The notes beneath the pieces were generated by a model that worked only from the letters and a program-made list of their open reading frames with translations, had not been told where the DNA came from and searched no databases. From Streptomyces sp. DSM 110735 (GTDB lineage: Bacteria; Actinomycetota; Actinomycetes; Streptomycetales; Streptomycetaceae), in the NCBI RefSeq assembly GCF_016482685.1, contig NZ_JACYHF010000009.1, positions 179,662-243,661 on the forward strand: DNA of 64,000 nt. The letters run 5' to 3'. Every line of letters begins with the position of its first letter. The first letter of the stretch is position 1. The position numbers and the translations under genes were made by a program. Positions 16,238-24,518 of the stretch are shown here, piece by piece.

Positions 16238-16728
16238 GGTCGTTCCTTGCTGGTCGGGACGCGCGTTGGAGCGCGGCGCGCCCGGTGGGGGTGCGGCCGG
16301 CACCGGCGGGTCGGTCGTCCACCCCCACGCCCAGGGGGCCCCGCCTCCCGAGAGGGCGGTGGACGGCGACCACCGAGATCCACGCCCCGTACGCGTCACT
16401 GCGTCCGGAGCCCGGCCAGAGGTCATTCCTTTCAGGGCTGACCATCGTCAGCCCGCACATCAAAGAAGAGACCCTTGGCGACATGTGCCCGCCAAGAGGT
16501 CCCCGGTGTGTGCTACAGGCGTTCAGATCACCATACGGCAGGACACTGCCGGATATGGAAGGACTTGAGACGCGGATCACAGGAATCAGGGGAACCGCAT
16601 CAGGGGTTTCCAAGGCTCTTCCACGATCCCACGTCACGAGCAATGGTTTGTACCAGCGGGGGACAAAGGTAAGAGCACGGAAGCGGACCACACCCCGACT
16701 CCACGCGCGGGCGGTCTACCATCACCTC
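16238..16728. promoter_or_regulatory. Divergent intergenic region between transporter and response regulator
   Basis: A 491-bp region without a supported gene. It holds a perfect hairpin GGGCTGAC-CATC-GTCAGCCC at 16435-16454. TACCAT at 16717-16722 lies six bases before the response-regulator ATG and fits a -10 for a leaderless transcript. The transporter promoter must lie in the left part but I cannot place it. Confidence 0.5.
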
Positions 16729-17406
16729 ATGACCCGTGTACTGCTCGCCGAGGACGACGCGTCCATCTCGGAGCCGCTGGCCCGCGCCCTGCGCCGGGAA
16801 GGTTACGAGGTCGAGGTCCGCGAGGACGGCCCCACCGCGCTCGACGCCGGAATGCAGGGCGGTGTCGACCTGGTCGTGCTGGACCTGGGCCTGCCCGGCA
16901 TGGACGGCCTGGAGGTCGCCCGCCGCCTGCGTGCCGACGGCCACACCGTGCCGATCCTCATCCTGACCGCGCGCGCCGACGAGGTGGACACCGTCGTCGG
17001 TCTCGACGCGGGCGCCGACGACTACGTCACCAAGCCGTTCCGGCTCGCCGAGCTGCTCGCCCGCGTCCGGGCGCTGCTCCGGCGCGGCGCCACCGAGCCG
17101 CAGCAGCCGCCGGCCACGCACGGCGTGCGGATCGACGTCGAGTCGCACCGGGCGTGGATGGGGGAGGAGGAACTCCAGCTCACGGCGAAGGAGTTTGATC
17201 TGCTGCGGGTGCTGGTGCGGGACGCGGGGCGGGTCGTCACACGCGATCAGCTCATGCGGGAGGTGTGGGACACGACGTGGTGGTCCTCCACCAAGACGCT
17301 GGACATGCACATCTCGTGGCTGCGGAAGAAGCTCGGTGACGACGCGGCGAACCCGCGGTACATCGCCACGGTGCGGGGAGTCGGCTTCCGGTTCGAGAAG
17401 AGCTGA
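16729..17406 (+). CDS. OmpR-family response regulator
   Basis: A 225-residue regulator. The receiver domain (1-115) has the acidic pair near D9/D10, phosphoacceptor D52 (LVVLDLGLPGMDG) and K102 (YVTKPF). The C-terminal winged helix (about 130-225) reads LTAKEFDLLRVLV and ends in YIATVRGVGFRFE. ATG 16729 has no ribosome site but a TACCAT -10 six bases upstream, so the mRNA is probably leaderless; the long in-frame extension to 16285 was rejected. It precedes the histidine kinase by 140 bp and is probably its partner. The stimulus is unknown. Confidence 0.93.
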   Translation: MTRVLLAEDDASISEPLARALRREGYEVEVREDGPTALDAGMQGGVDLVVLDLGLPGMDGLEVARRLRADGHTVPILILTARADEVDTVVGLDAGADDYVTKPFRLAELLARVRALLRRGATEPQQPPATHGVRIDVESHRAWMGEEELQLTAKEFDLLRVLVRDAGRVVTRDQLMREVWDTTWWSSTKTLDMHISWLRKKLGDDAANPRYIATVRGVGFRFEKS

Positions 17407-17465
17407 GGTTCGCCTACCGGGCGGGGGCTGCGAGATCGTTGGCGGCCGACTGCGCGTCGTGGCTG

Positions 17466-17487
17466 GTCGCGCAGTTCCCCGCGCCCC
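17466..17487 (+). repeat. Dispersed Streptomyces repeat (GTCGCGCAGTTCCCCGCGCC type), single copy
   Basis: The reverse complement of the core repeated three times at 41.5-41.8 kb. It lies between the response-regulator and kinase genes, an otherwise gene-free 140-bp spacer. Confidence 0.7.
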
Positions 17488-17546
17488 TTTAGGGCGCTGC
17501 CCTGGGCCGGGGGACACTAGGGCTCTCAGTCTTCCCGGAGGGACCC

Positions 17547-18821
17547 GTGCGCCGTCGTCTCATTCAGTCCACGCTTGCCGTCGTGCTGGTGGTGATCGCG
17601 GTCTTCGGGGTGTCCCTGGTGATCGTCGAGACCCGGACGATCAGCAACAGTGCCCAGGAACGCGTCGAGTCCGAGGCGGTCCGGCTGGCCAGCATCGTGG
17701 ACAGCCGCATCCTCGCCTCCGAGCACGTCGACGCCGAGGCGCTGCGCAACCCGGTCAGCAAGGACCAGTACGCCGTCATCCGCGTCCCCGGTCGGACCCC
17801 CATCGAGATCGGCACCCGGCCCGAGGGTGACGTCATCCACTCCACGCAGCACGGCGAGGAGGGCGAGACGGTCACCGTGCAGGAGCCCCGCTCCGCCGTG
17901 ACCCGTGAGGTCGGCCGCACCCTGCTGATCATCGGGCTGGTCGCGCTGCTCGCCGTGATCGCCGCCGTGCTGCTCGCCGTACGCCAGGCGAACCGGCTCG
18001 CCTCCCCGCTCACCGACCTCGCCGAGACCGCCGAGCGCCTCGGCTCCGGCGACCCCCGCCCCCGGCACAAGCGCTACGGCGTCCCCGAGCTGGACCGGGT
18101 CGCGGACGTGCTCGACTCCTCCGCCGAGCGCATCGGCCGGATGCTCACCGCCGAACGGCGCCTGGCCGCCGACGCCTCCCACCAGCTCCGCACGCCGCTG
18201 ACCGCGCTGTCCATGCGGCTTGAGGAGATCACCCTCACCGACGACCCGGACACGGTGAAGGAGGAGGCGACCATCGCGCTGACGCAGGTGGAGCGGCTGA
18301 CGGACGTGGTGGAGCGGCTGCTGACCAACTCGCGCGATCCCCGGACCGGCTCCGCCGTCTCCTTCGACCTCGACGAGGTCATCCAGCAGCAGCTCGCCGA
18401 GTGGCGCCCCGCCTACCGCAACGTGGGCCGCGCCATCGTCAGCTCCGGCAAGCGGCACCTGAAGGCGGTCGGCACCCCCGGCGCGGTCGCCCAGGTGCTC
18501 GCCGCGCTGATCGAGAACTCGCTGATGCACGGCGGCGGCACCGTCGCCCTGCGCACCCGGGTCATCGGCAACCAGGCCGTCATCGAGGTCACCGACGAGG
18601 GCACCGGCATCCCCGCCGACCTCGGCGCGCGGATCTTCGAGCGGACCATCAGCGGCCGCAACTCCACCGGGATCGGGCTCGCCGTCGCCCGCGACCTCGC
18701 GGAGGCGGACGGCGGTCGTCTGGAGCTTCTCCAGACCCAGCCCGCGGTCTTCGGGCTGTTCCTGTCCCGTACGGCGCCGCCGCCCAAGGCGGACGGCGAG
18801 GGGCAGCCGACGGTCCGCTGA
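17547..18821 (+). CDS. Sensor histidine kinase
   Basis: A 424-residue kinase with a first membrane segment at about 10-27, a short extracytoplasmic domain (30-122), and a second membrane segment at 124-145. Then come a HAMP linker, an H-box with H212 (ASHQLRTPLTAL), N324 in the N-box (ALIENSLMHGGG), and G-boxes DEGTGIP and GIGLAVARDL. GTG 17547 follows GGAGGG. The sensor domain has no recognisable fold, so the signal is unknown. It probably phosphorylates the regulator encoded just upstream. Confidence 0.93.
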   Translation: MRRRLIQSTLAVVLVVIAVFGVSLVIVETRTISNSAQERVESEAVRLASIVDSRILASEHVDAEALRNPVSKDQYAVIRVPGRTPIEIGTRPEGDVIHSTQHGEEGETVTVQEPRSAVTREVGRTLLIIGLVALLAVIAAVLLAVRQANRLASPLTDLAETAERLGSGDPRPRHKRYGVPELDRVADVLDSSAERIGRMLTAERRLAADASHQLRTPLTALSMRLEEITLTDDPDTVKEEATIALTQVERLTDVVERLLTNSRDPRTGSAVSFDLDEVIQQQLAEWRPAYRNVGRAIVSSGKRHLKAVGTPGAVAQVLAALIENSLMHGGGTVALRTRVIGNQAVIEVTDEGTGIPADLGARIFERTISGRNSTGIGLAVARDLAEADGGRLELLQTQPAVFGLFLSRTAPPPKADGEGQPTVR

Positions 18822-18823
18822 GG

Positions 18824-18844
18824 CAAGGGGCAAGGGGCAAGGGG
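18824..18844 (+). repeat. Short tandem repeat, three copies of CAAGGGG
   Basis: Three exact 7-bp units directly after the kinase stop codon, before the convergent GtrA gene. Confidence 0.8.
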
Positions 18845-18862
18845 CGAGGAGCCGGGAGCGGG

Positions 18863-19354
18863 CTAGCGCACCCGCTCCTTCTCGTCCGGGCGGGGACCGC
18901 CCGAGCCCTTGACGACCGACCCGCTTCCGGCGGGCAGCGCCCGGAAGACCCAGGTGCGGTACGACCAGAAGCGGAAGAGCGTCGCCACGGCGATGCCGAG
19001 GAACTTGAAGACGTTGCTCTGCAGCGGCGTGTCCCAGCCGAACCCGTAGGTGGCGAGATACAGCACGCCGTTCTCGATGACCAGTCCGATCGCGCTGAAC
19101 ACCAGGAACAGCATCAGCTCCCGGGTGCGGCCGCCCTTGTCGCGGTCCCGGTACGTCCAGTAGCGGAAGCCCACGTAGTTGAAGATGATCGCGACGATGG
19201 TCGCGATGATGCTGGCGCGCACCACCGGCAGGTCGGAGACGTGCCGGACCAGGTTGAACACGCCCAGATTGACCAGGACACCGGCGCCGCCGACGGCACC
19301 GAACTTGGCCAGCTCGCGCGCGAGCCGGTTCAGCCTTGAGGAACGGTGTTCCAT
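18863..19354 (-). CDS. GtrA-family membrane protein
   Basis: A 163-residue protein with four membrane segments. The GtrA signature begins ELAKFGAVGGAGVLVNLGVF, with FNYVGFRYWTYRDR after the second helix and FRFWSYRTWVF after the fourth. GtrA proteins take part in flipping or transfer of lipid-linked sugars in cell-surface polysaccharide synthesis. Neither ATG 19354 nor the alternative ATG 19396 has a well-spaced ribosome site. It is divergent from purK. A link to the envelope glycopolymer genes further right is plausible, not shown. Confidence 0.85.
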   Translation of the reverse strand: MEHRSSRLNRLARELAKFGAVGGAGVLVNLGVFNLVRHVSDLPVVRASIIATIVAIIFNYVGFRYWTYRDRDKGGRTRELMLFLVFSAIGLVIENGVLYLATYGFGWDTPLQSNVFKFLGIAVATLFRFWSYRTWVFRALPAGSGSVVKGSGGPRPDEKERVR

Positions 19355-19537
19355 GGCTGTGCAGCTCCCGTCCGTAGCTTCCGTAGGCCCCGCCATGCTA
19401 TCCACGAGCCCTTCACGATGCCCGCGCACCGGGCCACAGCCGGGAAACGGGTCGGCAAGAGCGGGGCAAGGGGCGGGTAAGAGAACGCGCACGGGGGCGC
19501 GGGGACGCGCGCGAACCGGGCCGGTCCGAGCGGCCGA

Positions 19538-19552
19538 TACGCTAGGGGGGTG
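19538..19552 (+). promoter_or_regulatory. purK -10 box and leaderless start
   Basis: TACGCT at 19538-19543 is followed by six bases and the GTG at 19550. This fits a TANNNT -10 with transcription starting at the start codon. Confidence 0.55.
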
Positions 19553-20689
19553 ACGTTCCCGGTAGTCGGCATGGTCGGCGGGGGGCAGCTCGCGCGTATG
19601 ACGCACGAGGCGGGCATCCCGTTGGGCATCAGGTTCAAGCTCCTCAGTGACACTCCCCAGGATTCCGCGGCGCAGGTCGTCAGCGATGTCGTCATCGGCG
19701 ACTACCGCGACCTCGACACGCTGCGTGAGTTCGCGCGCGGCTGTGACGTGATCACCTTCGATCACGAGCACGTGCCGACCGAGCACCTACGGGCCCTGGA
19801 GGCGGACGGCATCCCCGTGCGCCCGGGTCCCGACGCGCTCGTGCACGCCCAGGACAAGGGCGTGATGCGCGCGAAGCTCACGGAGATCGGCGTGCCGTGT
19901 CCGCGCCACCGCATCGTGCGCGACCCCGCCGACGTGGCGGCGTTCGCGGCGGAGGGCGAGGGCTTCCCCGTCGTCCTCAAGACCGTGCGCGGCGGCTACG
20001 ACGGCAAGGGCGTGTGGGTCGTGGACTCCGTCGAGGAGGCTGCCGAGCCCTTCCGCGCGGGCGTGCCGGTCCTCGCCGAGGAGAAGGTCGACTACGTCCG
20101 CGAGCTGGCCGCCAACGTCGTGCGCTCCCCGCACGGCCAGGCCGTCGCCTACCCGGTCGTGGAGTCCCGCCAGGTCGCCGGTGTCTGCGACACCGTGATC
20201 GCGCCCGCGCCCGGTCTGGACGAGGGTCTCGCGCTGCGCGCCGAGCAGATGGCGCTGAACATCGCCAAGGAACTGGACGTCGTAGGACACCTCGCGGTCG
20301 AGCTGTTCGAGACCCGCGACGGCCGTGTCCTCGTCAACGAGCTGGCCATGCGCCCGCACAACTCGGGCCACTGGTCCATGGACGGCGCGATCACCTCGCA
20401 GTTCGCCAACCACGTCCGCGCGGTCCTCGACCTCCCGCTCGGCGACCCGCGCCCGCGCGCCCCCTGGACGGTCATGGTGAACGTCCTCGGCGGTGACTAC
20501 CCGGACATGTACTCCGCGTACCTCCACTGCATGGCGCGCGACCCCCAGCTCAAGATCCACATGTATGGCAAGGACGTGAAACCCGGCCGCAAGGTGGGTC
20601 ACGTCAACACCTACGGCGACGACCTGGACGACGTACTGGAACGCGCCCGTCACGCAGCCGGCTATCTGAAGGGCACGATCACCGAATGA
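19550..20689 (+). CDS. purK: N5-carboxyaminoimidazole ribonucleotide synthase
   Basis: Uses ATP and bicarbonate to carboxylate aminoimidazole ribonucleotide in purine synthesis. The 379-residue ATP-grasp enzyme opens with GMVGGGQLARM, has the nucleotide loop KTVRGGYDGKGVW (about 144-156), and the metal/substrate block FETRDGRVLVNELAMRPHNS. Only 6 nt separate its GTG from a -10 box, so it is probably leaderless. purE follows with an ATGA overlap, the usual purKE pair. Confidence 0.97.
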   Translation: MTFPVVGMVGGGQLARMTHEAGIPLGIRFKLLSDTPQDSAAQVVSDVVIGDYRDLDTLREFARGCDVITFDHEHVPTEHLRALEADGIPVRPGPDALVHAQDKGVMRAKLTEIGVPCPRHRIVRDPADVAAFAAEGEGFPVVLKTVRGGYDGKGVWVVDSVEEAAEPFRAGVPVLAEEKVDYVRELAANVVRSPHGQAVAYPVVESRQVAGVCDTVIAPAPGLDEGLALRAEQMALNIAKELDVVGHLAVELFETRDGRVLVNELAMRPHNSGHWSMDGAITSQFANHVRAVLDLPLGDPRPRAPWTVMVNVLGGDYPDMYSAYLHCMARDPQLKIHMYGKDVKPGRKVGHVNTYGDDLDDVLERARHAAGYLKGTITE

Positions 20690-21207
20690 GCCCCCTCGTT
20701 GGCATCGTCATGGGGTCGGACTCCGACTGGCCCGTCATGGAAGCCGCCGCCCAGGCACTGGACGAGTTCGAGATCCCCTACGAGGTCGATGTCGTCTCCG
20801 CGCACCGGATGCCGCGCGAGATGATCGCCTACGGCGAGCAGGCAGCCGAGCGCGGGCTCAAGGCGATCATCGCGGGCGCGGGCGGCGCCGCCCACCTGCC
20901 CGGCATGCTGGCCTCCGTGACCCCGCTGCCCGTGATCGGCGTGCCGGTCCCGCTGAAGTACCTGGACGGCATGGACTCCCTGCTGTCGATCGTCCAGATG
21001 CCCGCCGGTGTCCCGGTCGCCACCGTCTCCGTCGCCGGTGCCCGCAACGCCGGTCTCCTCGCCGCCCGGATGCTCGCCGCGTACGACGAGGACCTCCTCC
21101 AGCGCATGCGCGACTTCCAGCAGGACCTCAACGACCAGGCCACCGAGAAGGGCAAGCGCCTGCGCTCCAAGGTCGAGGGTTCGGGCGGCTTCGGATTCGG
21201 AAAGTAG
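20686..21207 (+). CDS. purE: N5-CAIR mutase (PurE class I)
   Basis: Rearranges N5-CAIR to CAIR, the step after PurK. The 173-residue product has the PurE signature MGSDSDWPVM near the N-terminus, SAHRMP (histidine of the active site), AGAGGAAHLPGM and GVPVPLKYLDGMDSLLSIVQMP. Its ATG overlaps the purK stop, so translation is coupled. The C-terminal 20 residues are a basic/Gly tail beyond the core fold. Confidence 0.97.
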   Translation: MSPLVGIVMGSDSDWPVMEAAAQALDEFEIPYEVDVVSAHRMPREMIAYGEQAAERGLKAIIAGAGGAAHLPGMLASVTPLPVIGVPVPLKYLDGMDSLLSIVQMPAGVPVATVSVAGARNAGLLAARMLAAYDEDLLQRMRDFQQDLNDQATEKGKRLRSKVEGSGGFGFGK

Positions 21208-21213
21208 ACGCGC

Positions 21214-22392
21214 ATGACCTCCCTGGACGAAGCCCGCTCGCTGCTGCGCGAGTTCCCCGTGGTCGACGGCCACAACGACCTGCCGTGGGCGCTGCGTGAG
21301 CAGGTCGCCTACGACCTGACCGCGCGCGACATCGCCGGTCACCAGAACGCCCATCTGCACACCGACCTGCCCCGCCTGCGCGAGGGTGGGGTCGGCGCGC
21401 AGTACTGGTCGGTCTACGTGCGCTCGGACCTGCCCGACGCGGTGCCCGCGACGCTGGAGCAGATCGACTGCGTGACGCGGCTGATCGAGCGGTACCCGGA
21501 CGCGCTGGCGCCCGCGCTGACCGCCGCCGACATGGAGGCGGCGCGCGCCTCGGGCCGTATCGCCTCCCTGATGGGCGCCGAGGGCGGCCACTCCATCGCC
21601 AACTCGCTCGGCACCCTGCGGGGTCTGTACGCGCTCGGTGTGCGGTACATGACGCTCACCCACAACGACAACGTGGACTGGGCGGACTCCGCGACCGACG
21701 AGCCGAAGGCGGGCGGTCTGACCGCCTTCGGCCGCGAGGTCGTCCGCGAGATGAACCGGCTCGGCATGCTCGTCGACCTCTCCCACGTCGCGGCGACGAC
21801 GATGCGGGACGCGCTGGACGCCTCCTCGGCGCCGGTGATCTTCTCCCACTCGTCCGCGCGCGCGGTGTGCGACCACCCGCGCAACATCCCGGACGACGTG
21901 CTGGAACGCCTCCCCGCCAACGGCGGCATGGCCATGGTGACCTTCGTACCGAAGTTCGTCCTCCAGGCCGCCGTCGACTGGACGGTCGCCGCCGACGAGA
22001 ACATGCGCGCCCACGGTTTCCACCACCTCGACACCACCGAGGAGGGCATGAAGGTCCACCGCGCCTTCGAGGAGAGCCACCCGCGCCCCATCGCCACCGT
22101 CTCCACGGTCGCCGACCACCTCGACCACATGCGCGAGGTCGCGGGCATCGACCACCTCGGCATCGGCGGCGACTACGACGGCACCCCGTTCACGCCCGAC
22201 GGTCTCAACGACGTCTCCGGCTACCCCAACCTCATCGCCGAACTCCTCGACCGGGGCTGGTCCAAGCCCGACCTCGCCAAGCTCACCTGGCAGAACGCGG
22301 TCCGCGTCCTGGGTGCCGCCGAGGACGTCTCCCGCGACCTGCGCGCCACGCGCCCGGCGTCCACGGCGACGATCGAGTCCCTGGACGGCTAG
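21214..22392 (+). CDS. Membrane-dipeptidase-like M19 peptidase
   Basis: A 392-residue zinc dipeptidase of the renal-dipeptidase family. It has the N-terminal metal motif VDGHNDLPWAL (H-x-D), E in MGAEGGHSI, YMTLTHNDNVDWADS, and later histidines in LVDLSHV and IFSHSSARAV; GIGGDYDGT carries the Asp near the end. It is only 6 bp after purE, so it is likely cotranscribed although functionally unrelated. No signal peptide is visible, so it is probably cytoplasmic despite the family name. It ends three bases from the stop of the convergent ene-reductase gene. Confidence 0.93.
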   Translation: MTSLDEARSLLREFPVVDGHNDLPWALREQVAYDLTARDIAGHQNAHLHTDLPRLREGGVGAQYWSVYVRSDLPDAVPATLEQIDCVTRLIERYPDALAPALTAADMEAARASGRIASLMGAEGGHSIANSLGTLRGLYALGVRYMTLTHNDNVDWADSATDEPKAGGLTAFGREVVREMNRLGMLVDLSHVAATTMRDALDASSAPVIFSHSSARAVCDHPRNIPDDVLERLPANGGMAMVTFVPKFVLQAAVDWTVAADENMRAHGFHHLDTTEEGMKVHRAFEESHPRPIATVSTVADHLDHMREVAGIDHLGIGGDYDGTPFTPDGLNDVSGYPNLIAELLDRGWSKPDLAKLTWQNAVRVLGAAEDVSRDLRATRPASTATIESLDG

Positions 22393-22402
22393 CGCCTAGC
22401 CG
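22386..22402. terminator. Palindrome holding both stop codons of convergent genes
   Basis: CGGCTAG-CGC-CTAGCCG. The TAG stops of the dipeptidase (plus) and ene-reductase (minus) genes lie in the two arms, three bases apart. A short terminator is possible, with 7-bp arms. Confidence 0.4.
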
Positions 22403-23469
22403 ACGAGGGCGGGGTAGTCGGTGTAGCCGTCGGCCCCGCCCACGTACATCAGATACCGCTCGCGCAGCGGGTTCAGCGGCGCGTTCCGCCGCAGCCGCTC
22501 GACGAGGTCCGGGTTGGCGAGGAACGGCCGCCCGAGCGCGACCAGGTCGGCTCCGGCGGCCAGCATCTCCCGGGCGCCCCGGGAGACTCCCTCGGTGGTG
22601 AGGTCGGTCAGCACCGGGTTGCCGATCAGGACGCCTGGCCAGTCGGCGCGCAGTCGCCGGTACAGCGCGCTGCCGGGTTCGGCGCGCACGAGGTGCAGAT
22701 AGGCGAGGTCCAGCCCGCGCAGCCGGTGCACGAGCGCGGGGTAGAGGGCGTCGCTGTCGTCCTCCCGTATGCCGTTGACCGTGCCGCCGGGGGAGATCCG
22801 CACCCCCGTCCGCTCGGCTCCGATCGCCCCGGCGACGGCTTCGGTCACCTCCATGGCGAACCGCGTCCGCCGCTCGACGGTGCCGCCGTACGCGTCCGTG
22901 CGGAGGTTGGTGTTCCCGGCGAGGAACTGGTGCGGCAGATGCCCGTTGGCGGCGTGCACCTCCACCCCCTCGAACCCGGCGTCGACCGCCCTGCGCGCGG
23001 CGGCGGCGAAGTCCGCCACGGTGTCCCGGATGTCGTCCCTGGTCATCGCCCGGGGCACGGGAGCGGGCAGGTGTCCCTCCCGCGTGAAGACCGTCTCGGG
23101 CAGCGGGACGGCGGAGGGCGCCACCGGGGTCAGCCCGGTGGTCAGCGGATGGCTGACTCGCCCGCCGTGCTGGAGCTGGAGGAACATCCGCCCACCTGCT
23201 TTTTCGACGCCCTCGGTCACCTTCCGCCAGCCCTCGGTGTGCCGGTCGGTGTGGAGGGCGGCGATGTCCGGGTACGTCTGCCCGACCGCGTTGGGTGTCG
23301 CCGCCTCACCGATGATCAGACCGGCGGAGGCGCGCTGTGCGTAGTACTCCGCCATGAGCGGGGTCGGCGTGCCGTCGGGCTCCGCGCGGTTGCGGGTCAG
23401 CGGAGCCATCACGAGATGGTGGGGGAGCGCGAGCCGGCCGAGCCGGGCCGGGGCCAGGAAGTCCGTCAT
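22396..23469 (-). CDS. Old yellow enzyme-type ene-reductase (FMN)
   Basis: A 357-residue alpha/beta-barrel flavoprotein. FMN and substrate motifs: MAPLTRNRAEPDG near the N-terminus, QLQHGGRVSH, EVHAANGHLPHQF (proton-donor region), GVRISPGGTVNGI and LVALGRPFLANPDLV. It reduces activated C=C bonds with NAD(P)H; the natural substrate is unknown. ATG 23469 has no ribosome site but a TACGGT -10 six bases upstream, so it is probably leaderless. The divergent MerR gene and the palindrome between them suggest induction by an electrophile, like other OYE detoxification genes; that is inference. Confidence 0.92.
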   Translation of the reverse strand: MTDFLAPARLGRLALPHHLVMAPLTRNRAEPDGTPTPLMAEYYAQRASAGLIIGEAATPNAVGQTYPDIAALHTDRHTEGWRKVTEGVEKAGGRMFLQLQHGGRVSHPLTTGLTPVAPSAVPLPETVFTREGHLPAPVPRAMTRDDIRDTVADFAAAARRAVDAGFEGVEVHAANGHLPHQFLAGNTNLRTDAYGGTVERRTRFAMEVTEAVAGAIGAERTGVRISPGGTVNGIREDDSDALYPALVHRLRGLDLAYLHLVRAEPGSALYRRLRADWPGVLIGNPVLTDLTTEGVSRGAREMLAAGADLVALGRPFLANPDLVERLRRNAPLNPLRERYLMYVGGADGYTDYPALVG

Positions 23470-23524
23470 GGCCGTACCGTAGAAGCTGACACCGGTGTCA
23501 GATTCAAGCCCTGGGGAGGCGGAC
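23470..23524. promoter_or_regulatory. MerR-type divergent promoter with 16-bp palindrome
   Basis: CTGACACCGGTGTCAG (23486-23501) is a perfect palindrome. On the minus strand TTGAAT (23507-23502) and TACGGT (23481-23476) are 20 bp apart with the palindrome inside the spacer. Such stretched spacers typify promoters that MerR proteins activate by distorting the DNA. Confidence 0.75.
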
Positions 23525-23884
23525 ATGCGGATCGGTGAACTGGCCCGGCTGACCGGAGTGAGCGAGCGGTCCCTGCGCTACTACGAGACCCAGGGTCTGC
23601 TCTCCGCCGACCGCACCCCCGGCGGCCACCGCGACTACCCGCCGACCGCCGTGGACCGCGTCGTCCGCATCCAGGAGCTGTACGCCGCGGGCCTGCACAG
23701 CCCCGGAATCCGCGACCTCCTCCCCTGCATGCGCGACCAGGACGGCGGCCCCTCCGCGACCGCCACCCCCCGCCTCCTCGAAGCCCTCACCGCCGAACGC
23801 GACCGGATCGACCGGCTGATCGGGGACTTGCGGCGGTCGCGGGAGGCGCTGGAGGGGGTGATCGAGGCGGCGGAGGAAGGCTAG
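23525..23884 (+). CDS. MerR-family transcriptional regulator
   Basis: A 119-residue regulator. The N-terminal winged helix reads MRIGELARLTGVSERSLRYY and is followed by the R-x-x-GHRDY recognition wing. A coiled dimer helix (about 80-119) ends the protein, with no Cys-rich metal or Fe-S tail, so an organic ligand or another signal is more likely than a metal. C76 in LLPCMRDQ is a lone possible thiol sensor. ATG 23525 follows GGGGAGG. It is divergent from the ene-reductase and most likely controls it through the palindrome between them. Confidence 0.92.
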   Translation: MRIGELARLTGVSERSLRYYETQGLLSADRTPGGHRDYPPTAVDRVVRIQELYAAGLHSPGIRDLLPCMRDQDGGPSATATPRLLEALTAERDRIDRLIGDLRRSREALEGVIEAAEEG

Positions 23885-23910
23885 GACGGGTGGTTTCCCG
23901 TTCCGTCAAC

Positions 23911-23957
23911 CGTGATCGCTTGACCCCTGCGCTCCGGGCTCGGGACCATCGATCACG
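23911..23957 (+). promoter_or_regulatory. Candidate promoter flanked by an inverted repeat
   Basis: TTGACC (23920-23925) and GACCAT (23944-23949), 18 bp apart, lie between perfect arms CGTGATCG (23911-23918) and CGATCACG (23950-23957). It precedes the DUF6879-XRE genes and could be an operator for the XRE protein. Confidence 0.4.
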
Positions 23958-23992
23958 CGCGGCAGCGGCCATGGGAGAGGGGAACCCGGATC

Positions 23993-24518
23993 ATGAAGGT
24001 CACCAAGCTGGTCAGTCGGCGACCTTTTCGACGCCTTCGAGCATGAGGCGTTCCGGCTCGAAACCCTGGACGACTACAGCAAGTCCGGGAGTGTTGACGC
24101 GTATCACGCGTTTCTGGCCGGAGAACCCCAGCCTGACGACTACAACGCGGGGTGGGTCGAAAGGCTTCGCTCGTACACCGGAAATGGCAAGCGGGTCTAC
24201 CGGGTGCACATTCTGTCCCGCCCGCTGACGGACTACCTGCGGTTCGAACTCGGCTGGGGCTACCGGAAGAACATGACCGGCGGGGAGGAGTTCTTCATTC
24301 TCGATGTCACGGAGAAGCCCAATCCCTTGGAGGGCGTCCCGGACTTCTGGTTCTTCGACTCCGAATCGGTGGCCGTGATGAGCTACGACGGAGACGGTAA
24401 GTACCTGGGCTCGGAAGTTCTGCCGGGGGAGCAGGCGGAGCGATTCAAGCAGTACCGCGACCTGGCACTCGCCCACGCGGAGCCGTTCCCCCCATGGTGG
24501 GCCAAGCACGGAACGTGA
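23993..24518 (+). pseudogene. DUF6879-family gene with a +1 frameshift near its start
   Basis: From 24021 to 24518 one frame encodes a near-complete DUF6879-like protein beginning DLFDAFEHEAFRLETLDDYS and continuing through a GEPQPDDYNAGWVERL block, LTDYLRFELGWGYRKN, NPLEGVPDFWFFDS and YRDLALAHAEPF. That frame has no start codon: it hits TGA at 23994. ATG 23993, behind GAGAGGGG, opens another frame reading MKVTKLVS, and removing one T near 24016 joins the two as MKVTKLVSGDLFDAF. So the gene carries a one-base insertion or the sequence has an error here. A shorter product from GTG 24204 is possible but lacks half the domain. DUF6879 genes commonly pair with XRE/DUF5753 regulators in Streptomyces; their function is not established. 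Confidence 0.7.
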
